Source: Plantago major
Lineage: Eukaryota > Streptophyta > Magnoliopsida > Lamiales > Plantaginaceae
Direction of reading: 5' to 3'
Assembly (NCBI GenBank): GCA_026545765.1
Contig: CM048840.1
Coordinates: forward strand, 49,774,580 to 49,838,579
Length of the DNA: 64,000 nt
Shown here: piece by piece, positions 10,514-22,688 of the stretch
Numbering within the stretch: position 1 is the stretch's first letter
Layout of the letters: every line of letters begins with the position of its first letter
Made by a program: the position numbers and the translations under genes
The notes under the pieces: generated by a model
What the model was told of the DNA's origin: nothing
The model's database searches: none
What the model saw: the letters and a program-made list of their open reading frames with translations, nothing else

Positions 10514-12154
10514 TGTTGGTCTAGATAACGGCAAAGTAAATGACTAGGGGGGGGGGGAATAGTCTTTTAAAAATTTTGTCGATAAGCATAGTTTCTCATA
10601 TATCTGATACTTAATTTCAGAGAGCGGAAGACTTCTGAGATAAGTGCACGTGTTCAGCATGATAAGTGTAAGTACTTTGCAATATAAGTAAAACAAGTAA
10701 TAAACTGCAGAAAGTAAATAACACAAGTCTTTTTATAGTGGTATCTGAAGGTGGTGTAATCCTTCAACTAATCCACTTTGGTCTTTCTCAGACCTAGAAT
10801 CCACTAAGATAAATGAGGTAACCTTACAGATATCTTTTCTTAGATTCCTAAATGCACTAGGTTCCCAACCAAGTGTTCCCCCTGAGTTATTTCCCGGCTT
10901 TCACAGCCAAGTACTTCCTGTACTCAGAAACCTTTTTGAGCTATTCCTTAGCTTCCCAAGCTAAGTACTTCCTGTGCTCAGCAACCTTGGAGTTATTCCT
11001 TAGTTTCCCAAACTAAGTACTTCATATACTCCACGCCGTATATGGTGTTGGTTTTAGGTTTGTTTGTCAGGTGAGCTTCTTTAATAACTTGTTCAGTTAT
11101 TCAGATAGCTCTGTGAATCAAGCATACTTAATACACTTTGCAATGTATGGTATCTTGTTCTCTACTGACCCAAGTCTATGGTAAGTGTTCAAGAGAATGA
11201 AACTTAGATATGAAATCTTAGTTCAACTCTTTCACAGATAACAATGCTCGTTAAGGATCAGGACACTTAGAACTTTTGTGCTACTTAGAATCAAGAGCTT
11301 TGGTCGCAACAGAAAGCTTGAAGGTAAGTAGTTTGCTTGAGAGCGCTTGTGTGAGTATTCTTGAAGTTCAGTGTGTTCTAAGATATGTTCTAAGGTGTGT
11401 TCTCAAGCAGTCTAAGTGTTGATATTTATAGATGAATTTGAGTGCCGTTTGAATAATATTCGTTAGGCTTAAATCAAATTCAAACTATTGATATCTGAAT
11501 ATAGTACTGTAGCAGGTTTGTCTTCTTCTTCAGAAGCTACCGTTTTTGTTCAGACATTTCTGTCTGCGCATTTAATGCACCGTACTATATTTTTTCCTGT
11601 AGTGCCAACGGAACTATGCATGGTATCAGAGATCTTTACACAATCAGAGTTTTCTAAAACTTTGCATGTTCTTTTCCATCAATTATCACAACTCCAGATA
11701 CCACTTGTTTAAACAACTTGTTATAATATGTTTCTTTTTCAGAAGCATATTTTATGTCCACGGTATCTGAGTGTAGATATCTGTGGGAACTTTCCTCGTC
11801 TGAGAAACCTTTTATTCTCAGATATCTTTTGCAACTCGTGTGTTTTAAAACACTTGTTTCTCCAAGATATCTGGACATAGGTATCTGAAAAACCCTTGTC
11901 TTCAGCAATCTTGTGTAGTCTTCAAATCTTCAAATCCGTTGAACTTTTCCTGCTGGATGCCTTCTTCTTAGTCTTCTTCAGAAAATAAAAATTATATTTC
12001 GAGACCTAACATCCTATCCAAGATTTGCTAGACTATCATACTTAGTAAGTTTCCTCTTTAACAGTGTTCAAGTGAACTAAGAGTACTAATCACCTTTCTG
12101 AGCTAAGATAAGTCATTAGGTTGCTGATCAAAATCTAAACTGATATTCCTAACA
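10514..12154 (-). repeat. 3' LTR of the copia element
   Basis: Almost identical to 23637-25277 and of the same length. A visible difference is near 10547-10557, where this copy has a run of 11 G and the other has AGAGGGGGTG. Multiple GATATCTG or TATCTG motifs occur inside. The low divergence suggests a recent insertion, but I have not counted substitutions. Confidence 0.93.
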
Positions 12155-12171
12155 AATTTCCCCCATTTTGA
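12155..12171 (-). promoter_or_regulatory. Polypurine tract of the copia element
   Basis: On the minus strand the sequence reads AAAATGGGGGAAATT and abuts the inner edge of the 3' LTR. This is the expected primer for plus-strand DNA synthesis. Confidence 0.75.
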
Positions 12172-12546
12172 TCAGTCAACGATGACTATCTGACCTATTA
12201 CAAATCTGGATGAGGAAACAATCCACCACTTAATCATTTCTTATGATCTTTTAATTCATATAATTAATTACATAAAGTAAACATCAACCAAATCACAAGG
12301 TGTGATCTTTGCTGACAAGTTATCTTTTATATAAAATGATATCTGAGAGTAAGTTCATCAGATATGATACAGAGAAAGCTTACAGATAACTTTTTCAAGA
12401 TTTAACAGAAAAGATCAATCAGCAAAATCACAGGAACTACTTTAGTCAAATAGAACAACAGGAGTTTCCAAGCTCCAAGTGAACATTCTAAATGACAAGT
12501 CTTCAAGTCTTCAACAATCTTCAAGTCTTCAAAACAGTTCCATGGA
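12172..12546. other. Untranslated 3' region of the copia element
   Basis: No ORF is present. It lies between the last env-like reading frame and the polypurine tract and contains several copies of TGATATCTGAG or CAGATA. Confidence 0.6.
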
Positions 12547-13586
12547 TCAGTCTACAAATTTCCTATCACCAAACCTTTTGATGTCATCAGAGTAGTCATA
12601 GAGAAGAGTTATGACAATCATCTCTGTGTCTCTGGCAAATCCACAGACTTCCTTGTAGGTTTTGGTGGGATTTCTCTTGACAAAATGCTTGACCCACAGA
12701 TACTTTCCCCACTTCCAGGCATGCTCGATTCTGATATCTGATAGCTTGAAGTATACATAAATGATCTTCAGATATCTGATGTCACCCTTGTATTGATCTT
12801 CAGTTAAGTAGAAGGACTCATAGGGTTCCACCGCAAGTCTTGCTCTTGTACTGTTCGAAGGTTTGGAATTACTGCACATCATCTGGCTTTCCATAAGGAC
12901 ATTCATCAGAGAGGTCCTTCTTCATGGCTTCTGTTCTCTTGATTACTTCAAAATCCAACCATGCTTTGATGTGGTTGGTGTTAATCAAGATTGGCTTATC
13001 TTTTCTCCATGCCATGAGCTGTTTATGGATTGGTTCTGGAAACATTGAATTTACCAGTAAGTGCTTGAGTTCCAGAATCCAGTAGTCATTCTTCTGATTA
13101 ATGCACCTGTAGACAGAGGAATTGTTGTCATTCTTCACATACTCAATTTTGGCTTCTTCTGGCCTGAGTGGAAGTTGACTTTGTCTTTGTTCTGCTCTCA
13201 ACCTGTTCCTCCTTTGTCTAGAATTCTCCTTTGGGGGTTTGCTTGAAGAACCACCCTGGATTGACTTGGTATTTCCAGAGGGTGTTTTAGATGCTAAAGG
13301 CTTTACAGCTGTGGGCTCAGTTAGGCTATCAACCTTTCTTCTTTTTCTGTGAAGAGGAGCTTCATCTTCATCCTCATCTTCATCATCATCAAGATTAATT
13401 CTTGTGAGACTTTTGCAGCCTTCTTCATTGCCCAGGGATTTGATTTGGCCTTCTTCTTCTTCTTCAGAAGATTCATTAATCCATCTTACTTGGAGCCTTG
13501 GTACTCCTTGGAGGTCTTTTTGCCATGGCCCTTGTTACCATTATAGTTTCTTCAGTTGGTTGCTGGGAAGTAGCTACTATTTGTAA
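12547..13586 (-). pseudogene. Copia env-like region, C-terminal part
   Basis: Two overlapping minus-strand frames (13201-12869 and 12906-12547) read as one protein with a frameshift near 12890, ending DRKFVD. Upstream, to about 13586, the same strand reads as a basic, Ser/Lys-rich stretch in broken frames. The globular part (LELKHLLVNSMFPEPIHK, then YLKIIYVYFKLSDIRIEHAW) is not a domain I recognise. It follows the coiled-coil part with two or more frameshifts and is probably the end of the same env-like product. No membrane segment is seen here. Confidence 0.5.
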
Positions 13587-13612
13587 AGCAGCTTGATTTG
13601 GTGAGGGCTCAA

Positions 13613-15328
13613 TTATTCTGAGTGGTGGCTGGGAAGTTTTCTTGTTTCCTCTTCCTTTCTGAGCAGCAGCAACTCTAGATTTCTTCTTTCCTTCCCCTGA
13701 TCAGATCCAAATTCTTCCCCCTTAGTCATTGTTGACTGACTAAGTACTACAAAAGAATCTGAGAGGGACTCAAAATTCTTTTGCAAGTAGTTGTAGGCAG
13801 TGACCAACTTCTGAAGTTCAGCCTTGAGCTCCTGATTTTGTTTGATAAGTCCCTTTTCCTTATCAGTGAGCTCTGCCAATGGGCCTAGTATGGCATCTGC
13901 TTTTCCAGCAGTGTACCTTGCTTCGTGAAAAGCTTTTTTTGCTAATGACACATCATCGTCCCTTACCATTCCCAGATCTTTCTGATCAATGATCACACTG
14001 GTTGTTCTCTGAGTGATTAGCTCAGTGAATTTCTGCATATCTGAGGGGACGGAGGCAATTACCTCTTTGTTTTGTGAAGACATCTCCCTTTTAAGATGTG
14101 CCAAAACTTGATATCTATTCATATATTCATGGGAGTGGACATTTGTCAGTTTGTTTAAAACTTCAGGAGCAATTAGCTTCCTTTTCAGATGAGAAACCGC
14201 TAAGTGTTCATTGCGGTGCTCTGCCAAAGTCTTGTCTTCTTCATCATCTGAGTCATCAGCCCAGTGATCTTCATCCTCTTGGACATTTTCAAGTTTTTCC
14301 AGTCCAGCAACCATCTCAGAGATGGGCTTCTTTCCTTTCTGAGAGGAGGATGGTTTTTCTTTTGATGGTGATGCAGCCTTAGCATCATGCTTTTCTTTAG
14401 ATACTTCTTCAGTATCTAGCTCCTTAGCAATAGCATTTACAGCATCCTGGAGCTCTTTAACCTCAGAGTAAGCTACAGTCTCTTGTAAGTATTGATCTTG
14501 TAGTTGATTGAGCTTATTTCTGGATTTAACTAGCTCTTCTTCAAGTTGAAGATGGAGCTGTTGCTCTTCTTCCAACAGTAGTGTGAGTTGGGCAGTTCTG
14601 GTTTGAGTATTTAATATCTTCTGAGTTGCTTCCTCAGAGTGCTCAACTACTTGTTCAATAGTGTCTTTTTGTTGTTGGGAAGATAGATGGGTAGATTTCT
14701 GAGGTGATGGAGGAGGGGATTGCTGTGATGTCCTCTCAGTGTGCTTTTCAGCAGCTGAGGCAATGTTTCCTTGTGGAATCCCTCCCGTCCCTGGTGCAGG
14801 GGCATCATCATCATCCTTTTTATCATCCTCATCCTTGTGATGGTCAGAAGGAAAGTCTTCATAGTCATTTTCATCAGTTTCCTTCTCTTCTTCATCTTCA
14901 GAGACCAGATTGATCACTTCTCGAATAGTGATCATTTGCCCATTTACTTCTTCTTGTTCAGAAGGAATGAATTGTAGTGTCTGGGGCAGGACTGGCTTGA
15001 ATGCCATCTGTAATCTGGTCTGACCATCTGCCTGTTTGAAGGCTTGCACCAATTTGTGTGCCACTTCCTTGGAAAAATCCTTACGCATTAAGGTCGCAAC
15101 TTGATATTGTTCAGTAGGGAACATTGCGTGGATATAGTTTTCCAGGTCAAGAGCTCGTGCTCGTCTTGTTGGTTGCTCTGTGATTCTCAGTATTTCAGAG
15201 AGATCAGAGCACCTTAACCTTTGCCATTTGTTGAAACATTGAATATGCTTTGGCAAGGTATGAGTCTTGAAGAAGGGAAGAAGGTTTTCATAGTCATCAT
15301 TTGACTCCTTCTTGGCACTACTTTGAAC
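13613..15328 (-). pseudogene. Copia env-like region, acidic and coiled-coil part
   Basis: This is the longest open frame of the region, about 570 residues from an exon starting GTTCAAAGTAGTGCC (15328). It begins with a folded-looking part (LLPFFKTHTLPKHIQCFNKW), then a strongly acidic stretch near 14800-14900, then a long heptad segment (TLLLEEEQQLHLQLEEEL onward) and a second helical segment near the end. The exon begins at a clear acceptor CTTTCAG. The frame closes at 13613. A family name is not available to me; Sireviruses are known for an extra ORF downstream of pol, sometimes called env-like, with coiled coils. It may be structural or regulatory for the element; that is open. Confidence 0.6.
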
Positions 15329-15436
15329 CTGAAAGAGAGAGTTTTGAATTAGTTTCAAAACTTGTGTAGATATCTGAGTTTTAGAGTAGTCAAGTATCTG
15401 TTACTGCAGCAAAGAATGTGCTCGAGGTTAGACTAC

Positions 15437-16025
15437 TAAGGTTCCAGGTGCCTCAGATATCTGGATATGAGGAGGAGACTGGGATGTCTGATCCTCAGTG
15501 ATCTTTCTCTCTTTTTGAACCTGAGATTAGAAACATAACACTTAGGAAATTTTATCAAGAAAAAGTTCTATTTTCAGAATTAGATATCTGAGAGGTCAAT
15601 TACCTCCACTATTGGAGGCTCAGATACTTGTTGCTCAGAGACTTGTGCAGTCTCTGGAAATCTTTCTTGTGATGAAGGTTTTGATGCCTCATCAATTTCC
15701 ATTTGTTGTGGGGATTGAGCGGGCAATTCCCCAGCAACTTCTACTTCTTTTTGAACCTGTTTAAGTAGAAAGTGTTAGTTTGAGAAAAATGATCAGAGAT
15801 TTGTCTTTTAAGATTATAGGTATCTGAATGAAATACCTTCTCTGCAGAAGGTTCAGATACTTATTCCTCAGAGATCTTGGAAGTCTCTAGATTCTTTTCT
15901 AAAGAGATAGACTTTTCAGTCTTTTCATTCTTCTCACTTGGAGCCAATTAGAAACAGACAATAGTATTAGTCAAGTGTATAAAGCACATATCTGAGATGT
16001 TATATCTTAAGGAACTGTTTTCTAC
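15437..16025 (-). repeat. Tandemly repeated exon-intron units in the copia env-like region
   Basis: Read on the minus strand, exon 15756-15604 (153 nt, in frame) starts GTTCAAAAAGAA and is bounded by AG and GT. Exon 15520-15437 starts GTTCAAAAAGAG, and the following exon at 15328 starts GTTCAAAGT. The introns between are 80-110 nt. Upstream, about 15945-15837 is an older copy: ETSKISEE-stop-VSEPSAEK lines up with ETAQVSEQQVSEPPIVE of the 153-nt exon. In that copy a CAA codon has become TAA (15861-15863) and the acceptor AG is lost. So an exon with its intron has been duplicated at least twice. Confidence 0.65.
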
Positions 16026-17349
16026 CTGTGAGACAGGCTCCTGTTCCTTAAGTGGTGAGGCTATGGAAGCCTCCTTCTCAGATTCTCGAAGCTTTGACTT
16101 CCTCTTGTTCTTTTGTTTCTAATTCAGCCTGTAACAAAGAATTTTTATTAGTTAACAAGACAGAAATCACAAAGAAATTCACAAGTACAAACCATTCAGC
16201 TACCTGAGCAATGTCAGGCTGACTAGTCTCTGGAACTTGTGACCCTTCCATGAGTTGGTCTCGTTGTTCCAGTGTTGCTTCTTTGTTGGAAGTTTGAGGT
16301 ACTTCAACCTTTTCCTGAGTGGCTAACTCAGTTGCCTCCCCTGGTTGATCATTCTGAGTAGGTGTCTCAGTTTGATCCCTCTCTTGGAGTTGGGGAACCT
16401 GCTCATTTGCAGGATTTTCTTCAGCATGTTGCATTGCTGGCATGTCGAAATGGAGTTCATTTACCATTTCATCAACCACTTGTGGCTGTTGTGGTTGTGG
16501 TTGTTGTGGTGGTCTGGGAGCAGAAGTTTGAGCAGTTGAGAGCTCTTCCAGATTTTTAAGTGTGGTGTTGACATCAGCGTCTACCAACACTAGGTCACCA
16601 CTCATCAGGGCTTCTTGAAGTTGTTTATATGTGACTTTCCCTGATGGTGTGTTTGCACCAACAACCTTTGCTATAGGTGCTTGTTCAGCAACCTGTGAGC
16701 TAGTTGCTTTCTCAGCAACCTTGGACCTTTTGTTCTTCCCCTTTGCCTTGGTTACTTTTTCAGCAACCTTGGGGGATGGGATCTTCTCCTCATCCGATTC
16801 ATCATCGAAATCTGGAACAGAGTTATCAACAATCCCTGCTGCTTCTGCAGAAAGAGTTTGAAGTTTTTCAGCATTTATGAGTTCATCAGCAAGGCTTTCG
16901 GCAATAGTCTTGACATTTTTGAAAGCACTTTCTCTTGCTGAATCTACTTGTTCAGTAGCCAATGCCTCTTTTGCAGCATTGATGAGTTCATCTGCAGCGA
17001 CGTCAGGTATCTGGGAATCGACAACCTCAATGGGTGTGCCTTCTGATTTGCCAGCAGACTTCTTCCGTGAAGTTCTGGGCTTCTTGGTCGCAACTTTTCC
17101 CTCATATACCTCTTCAGTCTTTTGCTTCTTGGAACCTTTCTGAGATCCAGTGACCTTTTTCATCAAGTTTGTATACTCATATTTGTAGAGTAGGTTATTG
17201 TTGGCAATATCTGCCGTCTCTTTGAGCTCAATGCCAAGGCATTCCAGTAAGTAGCAAATTTTCAGTCCATAGCTTACTGTGGCTTTAGGCTCAGCAAGGC
17301 CCTTAACGATTTTAGGCTCAAAGCCTTGTATCTTCTTCACAAACTTCAT
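16026..17349 (-). pseudogene. Copia env-like region, middle part (Ala/Glu/Pro-rich)
   Basis: An open frame of about 400 residues runs from 17349 to a short GT-AG intron (16203-16129, 75 nt). The next exon, starting GCTGAATTAGAAAC, shifts frame and hits TGA near 16078, then the alternative frame (ESEKEASIASPL) runs to a donor at 16026/16025. The N-terminal part (KFVKKIQGFEPKIVKGLAEP) looks folded; the rest is low complexity with repeated KVAEK and AEQ motifs and a PQQPQPQQPQ stretch. It continues the upstream frame 17986-17432 after a frameshift near 17400. I do not recognise a domain. Confidence 0.55.
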
Positions 17350-17431
17350 GAAGGCGTACTTCCCCCCAATTAAAAGGGTTTTCCAGCCTTTTGTCTTGTT
17401 AGCTCAACAAGAACATCATCATCCAACGATC

Positions 17432-18078
17432 TTAGCTTATCTGGTCAGCACCTCCTTGTAGACCATCAAAGCATCTGTGAAGGATACATGCCAACACATC
17501 CCAGTGGACCAAAAGATGTCTGGTCCTTATGTCAGCAAGCTTAAAGTCGATGGGTGTGTCTGGTTTATCAAGATCACACACATTACTGTATAGTTGCTTC
17601 ACACCGTCAAGGAGATCTTCATCCTTGGTATCAATTTCAAAATCCTTTCCAAGATTTTGTAGTTCAAACAGCTCACAGAAAGTTGTTTCGTCCAACAAGA
17701 TTTCTTGTCCTTGGACTTTGGTCTTGATAGACACTATCTCAGTGCCTTCAGAGACCTTGGAAATAATTGTGGAATTGTTGTAAAACTCCAGAACATCCAG
17801 TGAAGAAACTCCACTGGGAAGAGCAGATAGAAAACCCTTGATTTTTGCCTTTTCAAGCATATCAAGTACCAACTTCCTGTCAGTCTGGTTTTCTATTGCG
17901 GCTACCAGGTATTCCTCAATCATGGCACCACCCCAAATCATCCTGTGATTTGAAGTCCAATGATCAGGGTCGAATTCTCCGATCAACCGATTGTTTGTAT
18001 AACTAGCACTGATGCTTGCTTTTCAGCAGTACCAGTAGTAGCTTGGGATTTCTGAGTAGAAGCACGTTTGGGAGCCAT
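17432..18078 (-). pseudogene. Copia env-like region, N-terminal part
   Basis: The likely start is ATG at 18078 (MAPKRASTQKSQ). After about 27 codons the frame shifts by one base near 17995 and continues as NRLIGEFDPDHWTSNHR and onward to 17432. The phrases IKGFLSALPSGVSSLDVLEF and LADIRTRHLLVHWDVLACIL resemble the conserved N-terminal domain of the plant 'envelope-like' or 'putative plant transposon protein' family associated with LTR elements; that assignment is from memory of the pattern. The region starts some 800 bp after the RNase H stop, so it would need its own transcript or splicing. Confidence 0.55.
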
Positions 18079-18756
18079 CTCTTTAAATAGTGAAGTTTTT
18101 GAAAATCGAGAAAGAGATTTGGGTGAGAGATTAGTGATTCTTTGCAGAAAAACTAACAGAGATTTGTAGAGGTTGAAGAAGAGTTTTTGCTATTCTTGTG
18201 CAAGTCTGTATGTTGGATTAGGCGAAAGTAATTTCTTTTGCCAAAATCCCATATATATAGCAATGTAATCTCCACAGACATATACATACAAATTAATTTT
18301 GTGTGTAAGTATCTGTAAATTGCAGGCAGGCGTGAGTAAAGCTTGTTCGGCATTAAATGCATAGTGGGCCCTGTCGGAATTTTAACAGTCCACTATTTAC
18401 TGAGAGTTAATCTCTGCCGTAAAGATCAATCGCCCAATTTATCAAGGGTCACCATTGCTTCTTCAGCAATGATCACAATCAACAAATGTAATTGTGCCCA
18501 TTTAATGAATTTTGGCAATTAGCTTTCTGAATCACGTTTCTGTATAACCAAGAACACTGTTTGCATCTGAATTTATCTCATATTTGGTATTTGTCCAAGT
18601 TTTACACAGAGATATAAATAATACAAATTTCAAGAGAGTAGTTGACTGCAGACAGTTGGACTATTCTCTTTTGTGTTCCCCCTCACTGAGTGATCCAGAT
18701 ATCTGAGTACCCGTCTCAGAAATCTTTGAACAGCCATTTTACCCTTTAGCCTTTAG
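18079..18756. other. Spacer between pol and the env-like region of the copia element
   Basis: No coding sequence is visible. On the minus strand it would contain the leader or splice acceptor for the env-like region. The motif CAGATATCTGAG occurs at about 18697. Confidence 0.5.
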
Positions 18757-18843
18757 TTTCTGGATATCCGTTCCAGATTCTTCTTCTCTGGATACCTGTT
18801 CCAAATACCTCTTCTCTGGATACCCGTTCCAGATAACTCTTCT
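18757..18843. repeat. 28-bp tandem repeat, three copies, downstream of copia RNase H
   Basis: The units start at 18757, 18785 and 18813 and follow the pattern TCTCTGGATACCCGTTCCAG with small differences; a partial fourth follows. It lies just beyond the stop of the RNase H frame. Confidence 0.8.
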
Positions 18844-18887
18844 CTGTTCTTAGATATCTTCTTCTGATATCTCTTTTCTGAACTTTT

Positions 18888-20817
18888 TCAGTTCTTTGGT
18901 AGCTCCATTAGTCCAAGACTGTGTCTTAAGGCTAAGAATCTACTTTCTTGTAATGGCTTAGTTATGATATCTGCAAGTTGGTCTTCAGTGCCAATCTTGA
19001 GTATCTCTATATTGCCTTTTTCAACATGGTCTCTGATGAAGTGGTGTCTAACATCAATGTGCTTTGTTCTTGCATGAAACTTAGGATTCTGAGTTATGGC
19101 AATGGCACTTGTGTTGTCACAGAAAATGGCAGTTTTCTCTTCATTGAGTCCATAGTCTTTGAGTTGTTGTTGTATCCACAATATCTGTGAAGCACAACAC
19201 CCAGCAGCAATATATTCAGCCTCTGTGGTAGATGTGGCAATTGAATTTTGTTTCTTGCTGAATCATGATATTAATCTAGCACCAAGAAATTGACAAGTTC
19301 CTGAGGTGCTTTTTCTATCAAGCAATGATCCAGCATAGTCGGCATCTGAATAGCCAACCAAACTCAATCCACTCTCTTTCGGATACCACAATCCAACTTC
19401 TACAGTACCTTTTACATACCTTAATATTTTCATAGCAATGTTGTAGTGTGACTGCATTGGATTTTTCTGAAATCTAGCACACACTCCAACTGCATATTGA
19501 ATATCAGGTCTACTTGCAGTGAGGTAGAGTAGAGATCCAATCAATTTCCTATACTTGTGTTCTTCAACACTCTTGTCAGATTCAGTATAGGTCATTTTGG
19601 TTCCAATGCTCATTGGTATCTTAGCATTTTTTTCAGAAGGCTTTAGATTGAACTTATTGAGCATATCATTTGCATACTTTATTTGACTAATGAATATTCC
19701 ATCATTGAGTTGCTTGACTTGCAGCCCTAGGAAGTAATTCAATTCTCCCATCATGCTCATCTCAAATTTATATTTCATGATTTCAGCAAAATCTTCACAA
19801 AGTTGCTTTTCTTTAGATCCAAATATAATGTCATCAACATATACTTGAGTTAAAAGCAGTTTCCCGTCATGGTTCAGTGTGAAGAGTGTTTTGTCAACAT
19901 CTCCTTTATTGAAGCCACTTTCTAGTAGGTATCTGGCCAATGTATCATACCATGCTCTTGGAGCTTGTTTCATATCTGAGCTTTCTGAAGCTTATAGACC
20001 ATCCTACTTTCTGAGGAAACTTCAAAACCTGGTGGTTGCTCAACATAGACTTCCTCAGCCAGTTCACCATTTAGAAATGCACTCTTGACATCCATCTGAT
20101 AAACTGTAAAGTCATTATGAGCTGCAAAGGCTAGAAAGAGTCTTATTACATCCAATCTTGCAACTGGTGCATAAGATTCATCAAAATCTAGTCCTTGATG
20201 CAGGTAAATCCTTGGCAACCAACCTAGCTTTGTTTCTGGTTATTTCACCAGACTCATTCATTTTGTTTCTGAGAACCCACTTGGTCCCTATTACAGATAT
20301 TACGACAAGAATGGAACCGTTCAGATTGCTTTCTCTCAAATTGATCCAACTCTTCTTGCATTGCAGAGATCCAGTCTTGATCTTTTAATGCTTCTTCTAT
20401 AGTCTTTGGTTCAATTTTTGAGATGAAACATCCATAGAGACAACTTGCATTTTCAGCGATTGCTCTTCTAGTTCTAACTCCTTGGTCTATGGGACCAATC
20501 ACATCTTTTGAAGGATGATTTCTTATCCATTTCATAATGGGTTTTGAACTATTAGGATCAATATCAATTTGATTTGAATGTGAATAAATATGATCTTGAT
20601 GAGATACTTGTGCAGTATCTGGGATATCTGACACATGGAAAATGTCATGGACATCTGACACTTTTTCAGTGTTAGAGATATCTGAATCTTGCATTTCAGC
20701 AATCTCATTTTCAGATACCTTTTCATGATGAAGGTTCTCAGTAGCCTGTTCCATTTCTGGAATTTTCATAGGAAATTCTTCATCATGTCTTAGAGTCATC
20801 TGGTTGTTACTAAGCAT
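18888..20817 (-). pseudogene. Copia reverse transcriptase and RNase H, decayed
   Basis: Minus-strand frames 20817-20254, 20218-19970, 19973-19263 and 19181-18888 join in order. They include the pre-RT segment with IRNHPSKDVIGP and WISAMQEELDQFER, then [34 protein letters not shown], the catalytic YVDDIIFG, LIGSLLYLTASRPDI, and the RNase H phrases TSTTEAEYIAAG and KHIDVRHHFIRDHV. Breaks are a frameshift near 20230, a short deletion in the YGLKQAPRAW motif near 19975, and a TGA at 19263-19265 where the family has Trp (WFSKKQNS). With these breaks the copy cannot make an active polymerase. Confidence 0.9.
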
Positions 20818-20839
20818 AGGTTGCTTTTCATCGTCAGAC

Positions 20840-22650
20840 TCATCCTCTATTTGAATGATAGAATTGTTTCCTTCTGAGGATCCTTTTTTCAGAATCTTTA
20901 ATCATTAGTTCTTTGAACCTATCTGAGAGATCATCATTCAAGAGTACTTTCTTGTTTCCTTCATAGAATACTACATGAATAGATTCTTCGATCTTTTGCG
21001 TTCTTTTCTTGTAGATTCTGTAGGCTTTGCTATTCAGAGAATAACCAAGAAATACTCCTTCATCTGCCTTTGGTTGAAATGTTCTCAAGTATTCTTTTCC
21101 ATTGTTAAGAACGAAACATCTGCAACCAAACACCCTTAGATGTTTGATACTAGGGGGTCTACCAATGAAAAGCTCGTACGGAGTTTTGTCATAGTGTTTG
21201 TTAATCAGACATCTATTTTGAGTGTAGCATGTTGTGTTTACAGCTTCAACCCAATAGATTTCACTTATTTCAAAGGTCGCAAGCATTGTTCTTGCTGCTT
21301 CTTTCAGGGTCCTATTCTTTCTTTCAGCAACACCATTTTGTTGTGGTGTCCTTACAGAAGATAGTTGATGTTGTATACCTTTGCAAGTACAAACTCTTTG
21401 ATGTACTGGTTCACAAACTCAGTACCATGGTCTGTTCTGATTACAGATACCTTGTCATTTTTCATGACTTCGAGCTTATTCAGCAAGTTAGGTATCTCAA
21501 CCCTTGCATCAGATTTGTGTTTGAGAAAGACAACCCAAGTGAATCTTGAGTAGTCATCAACAACAACCAGACCATACTTCTTTCCCGCATAACTAGTTAC
21601 TGAGGATTCAAACAGATCCATATGTAACATTTGCAGTGGCCTCTCCCTGGAATGTCTAGTTTTAGACTTGAAAGATGTTTTGGATTGTTTTCCCATTTGG
21701 CAAGCTGAGCATACACCTTCTTTTCTATATGCCATTTTAGGTAAACCAACCACCAACTCTTTCTTGGCTAGTTTATTCAGAGTTTTGAAATTCAAGTGAC
21801 TCATTCTTTTATGCCATAGCCAATTTTCTTCAGTGTGGCCAGATTGACTCACCATGAGACATTCTTCGGTTGTGGCGGATGCCCAATCAGCAACATAAAG
21901 ATTTCCTTTACGCCTTGCAACCAAGACTGTCTGCTTTGACTCATTGTCAATCACTTTGCATAGTTTTGACTTGATCTTGACAGTGTACCCTTTGTCTACT
22001 AGTTGACTCATGCTTAGGAGATTATATTTCAATCCCTTTACATGAAGTACTTCAGAGATTGTGAGGGCGCCGAACTTCAAATTTCCAAAACCTATGGTTG
22101 AATTTTCATCTCCTCCAGCAAACCTGATAATTGGTCCATCATTGCATTTTTTGTAGTTAATCAGATTTGCTTTGTCTCCTGTCATGTGCTTCCCACATCC
22201 ACTATCAAAATGCCACTTTGAATTAGTCTTTAGAGTGTTCTCATCAGCCATTAGACAAGGTTCAATGTTGGAGATATCTGGGAAGATTTCTTCAGCCATT
22301 CCACACACTTCTTTCTTCTTTTGACCAAAGTCAATTACTTCATGAGAAACACTGCATATTTCTGGGGAAGGCAGTGTGGAATCATCTGAATCCTCATCCT
22401 CAGAATCGGACTCAATATCTAGAGCATCCAGTTGGAGTTGAATCTTTTTCCTTTCTTCAGTGAGCATAGCTCTTTGACTTCTTTTGAAGATTCTTCTATC
22501 TTTCTTGTCACATGTCTTAAATTTGTTGAAGACAGGACAATCCTTCTTGAAATGACCAGGTTTCTGACAATAGAAACAGATATCATTTCCGATTTCTGCT
22601 TCCTCAGTACTTGATGCTTTTTGAGCTGGCTTGTTCAGCGAGCTTTGCAT
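20840..22650 (-). pseudogene. Copia zinc knuckle, protease and integrase, decayed
   Basis: Frame 22650-21352 begins near the CCHC knuckle CFYCQKPGHFKKDC, then the aspartic protease signature WHFDSGCGKHMTGD, then the integrase zinc region (LWHKRMSHLNFKTLNKL ... CSACQMGK) and core pieces HMDLFESSV and RTDHGTEF. A frameshift near 21350 leads to frame 21286-20840 with INKHYDKTPYELFIGRPPS and FGCRCFVLNNG, the copia-type integrase C-terminal part. A serine/glutamate-rich linker lies between knuckle and protease. The residues needed for catalysis are present, but the frame is broken. Confidence 0.9.
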
Positions 22651-22688
22651 ATTTTTGTACTGGTGATAGTTTGAGCCTAGATGCTTTT

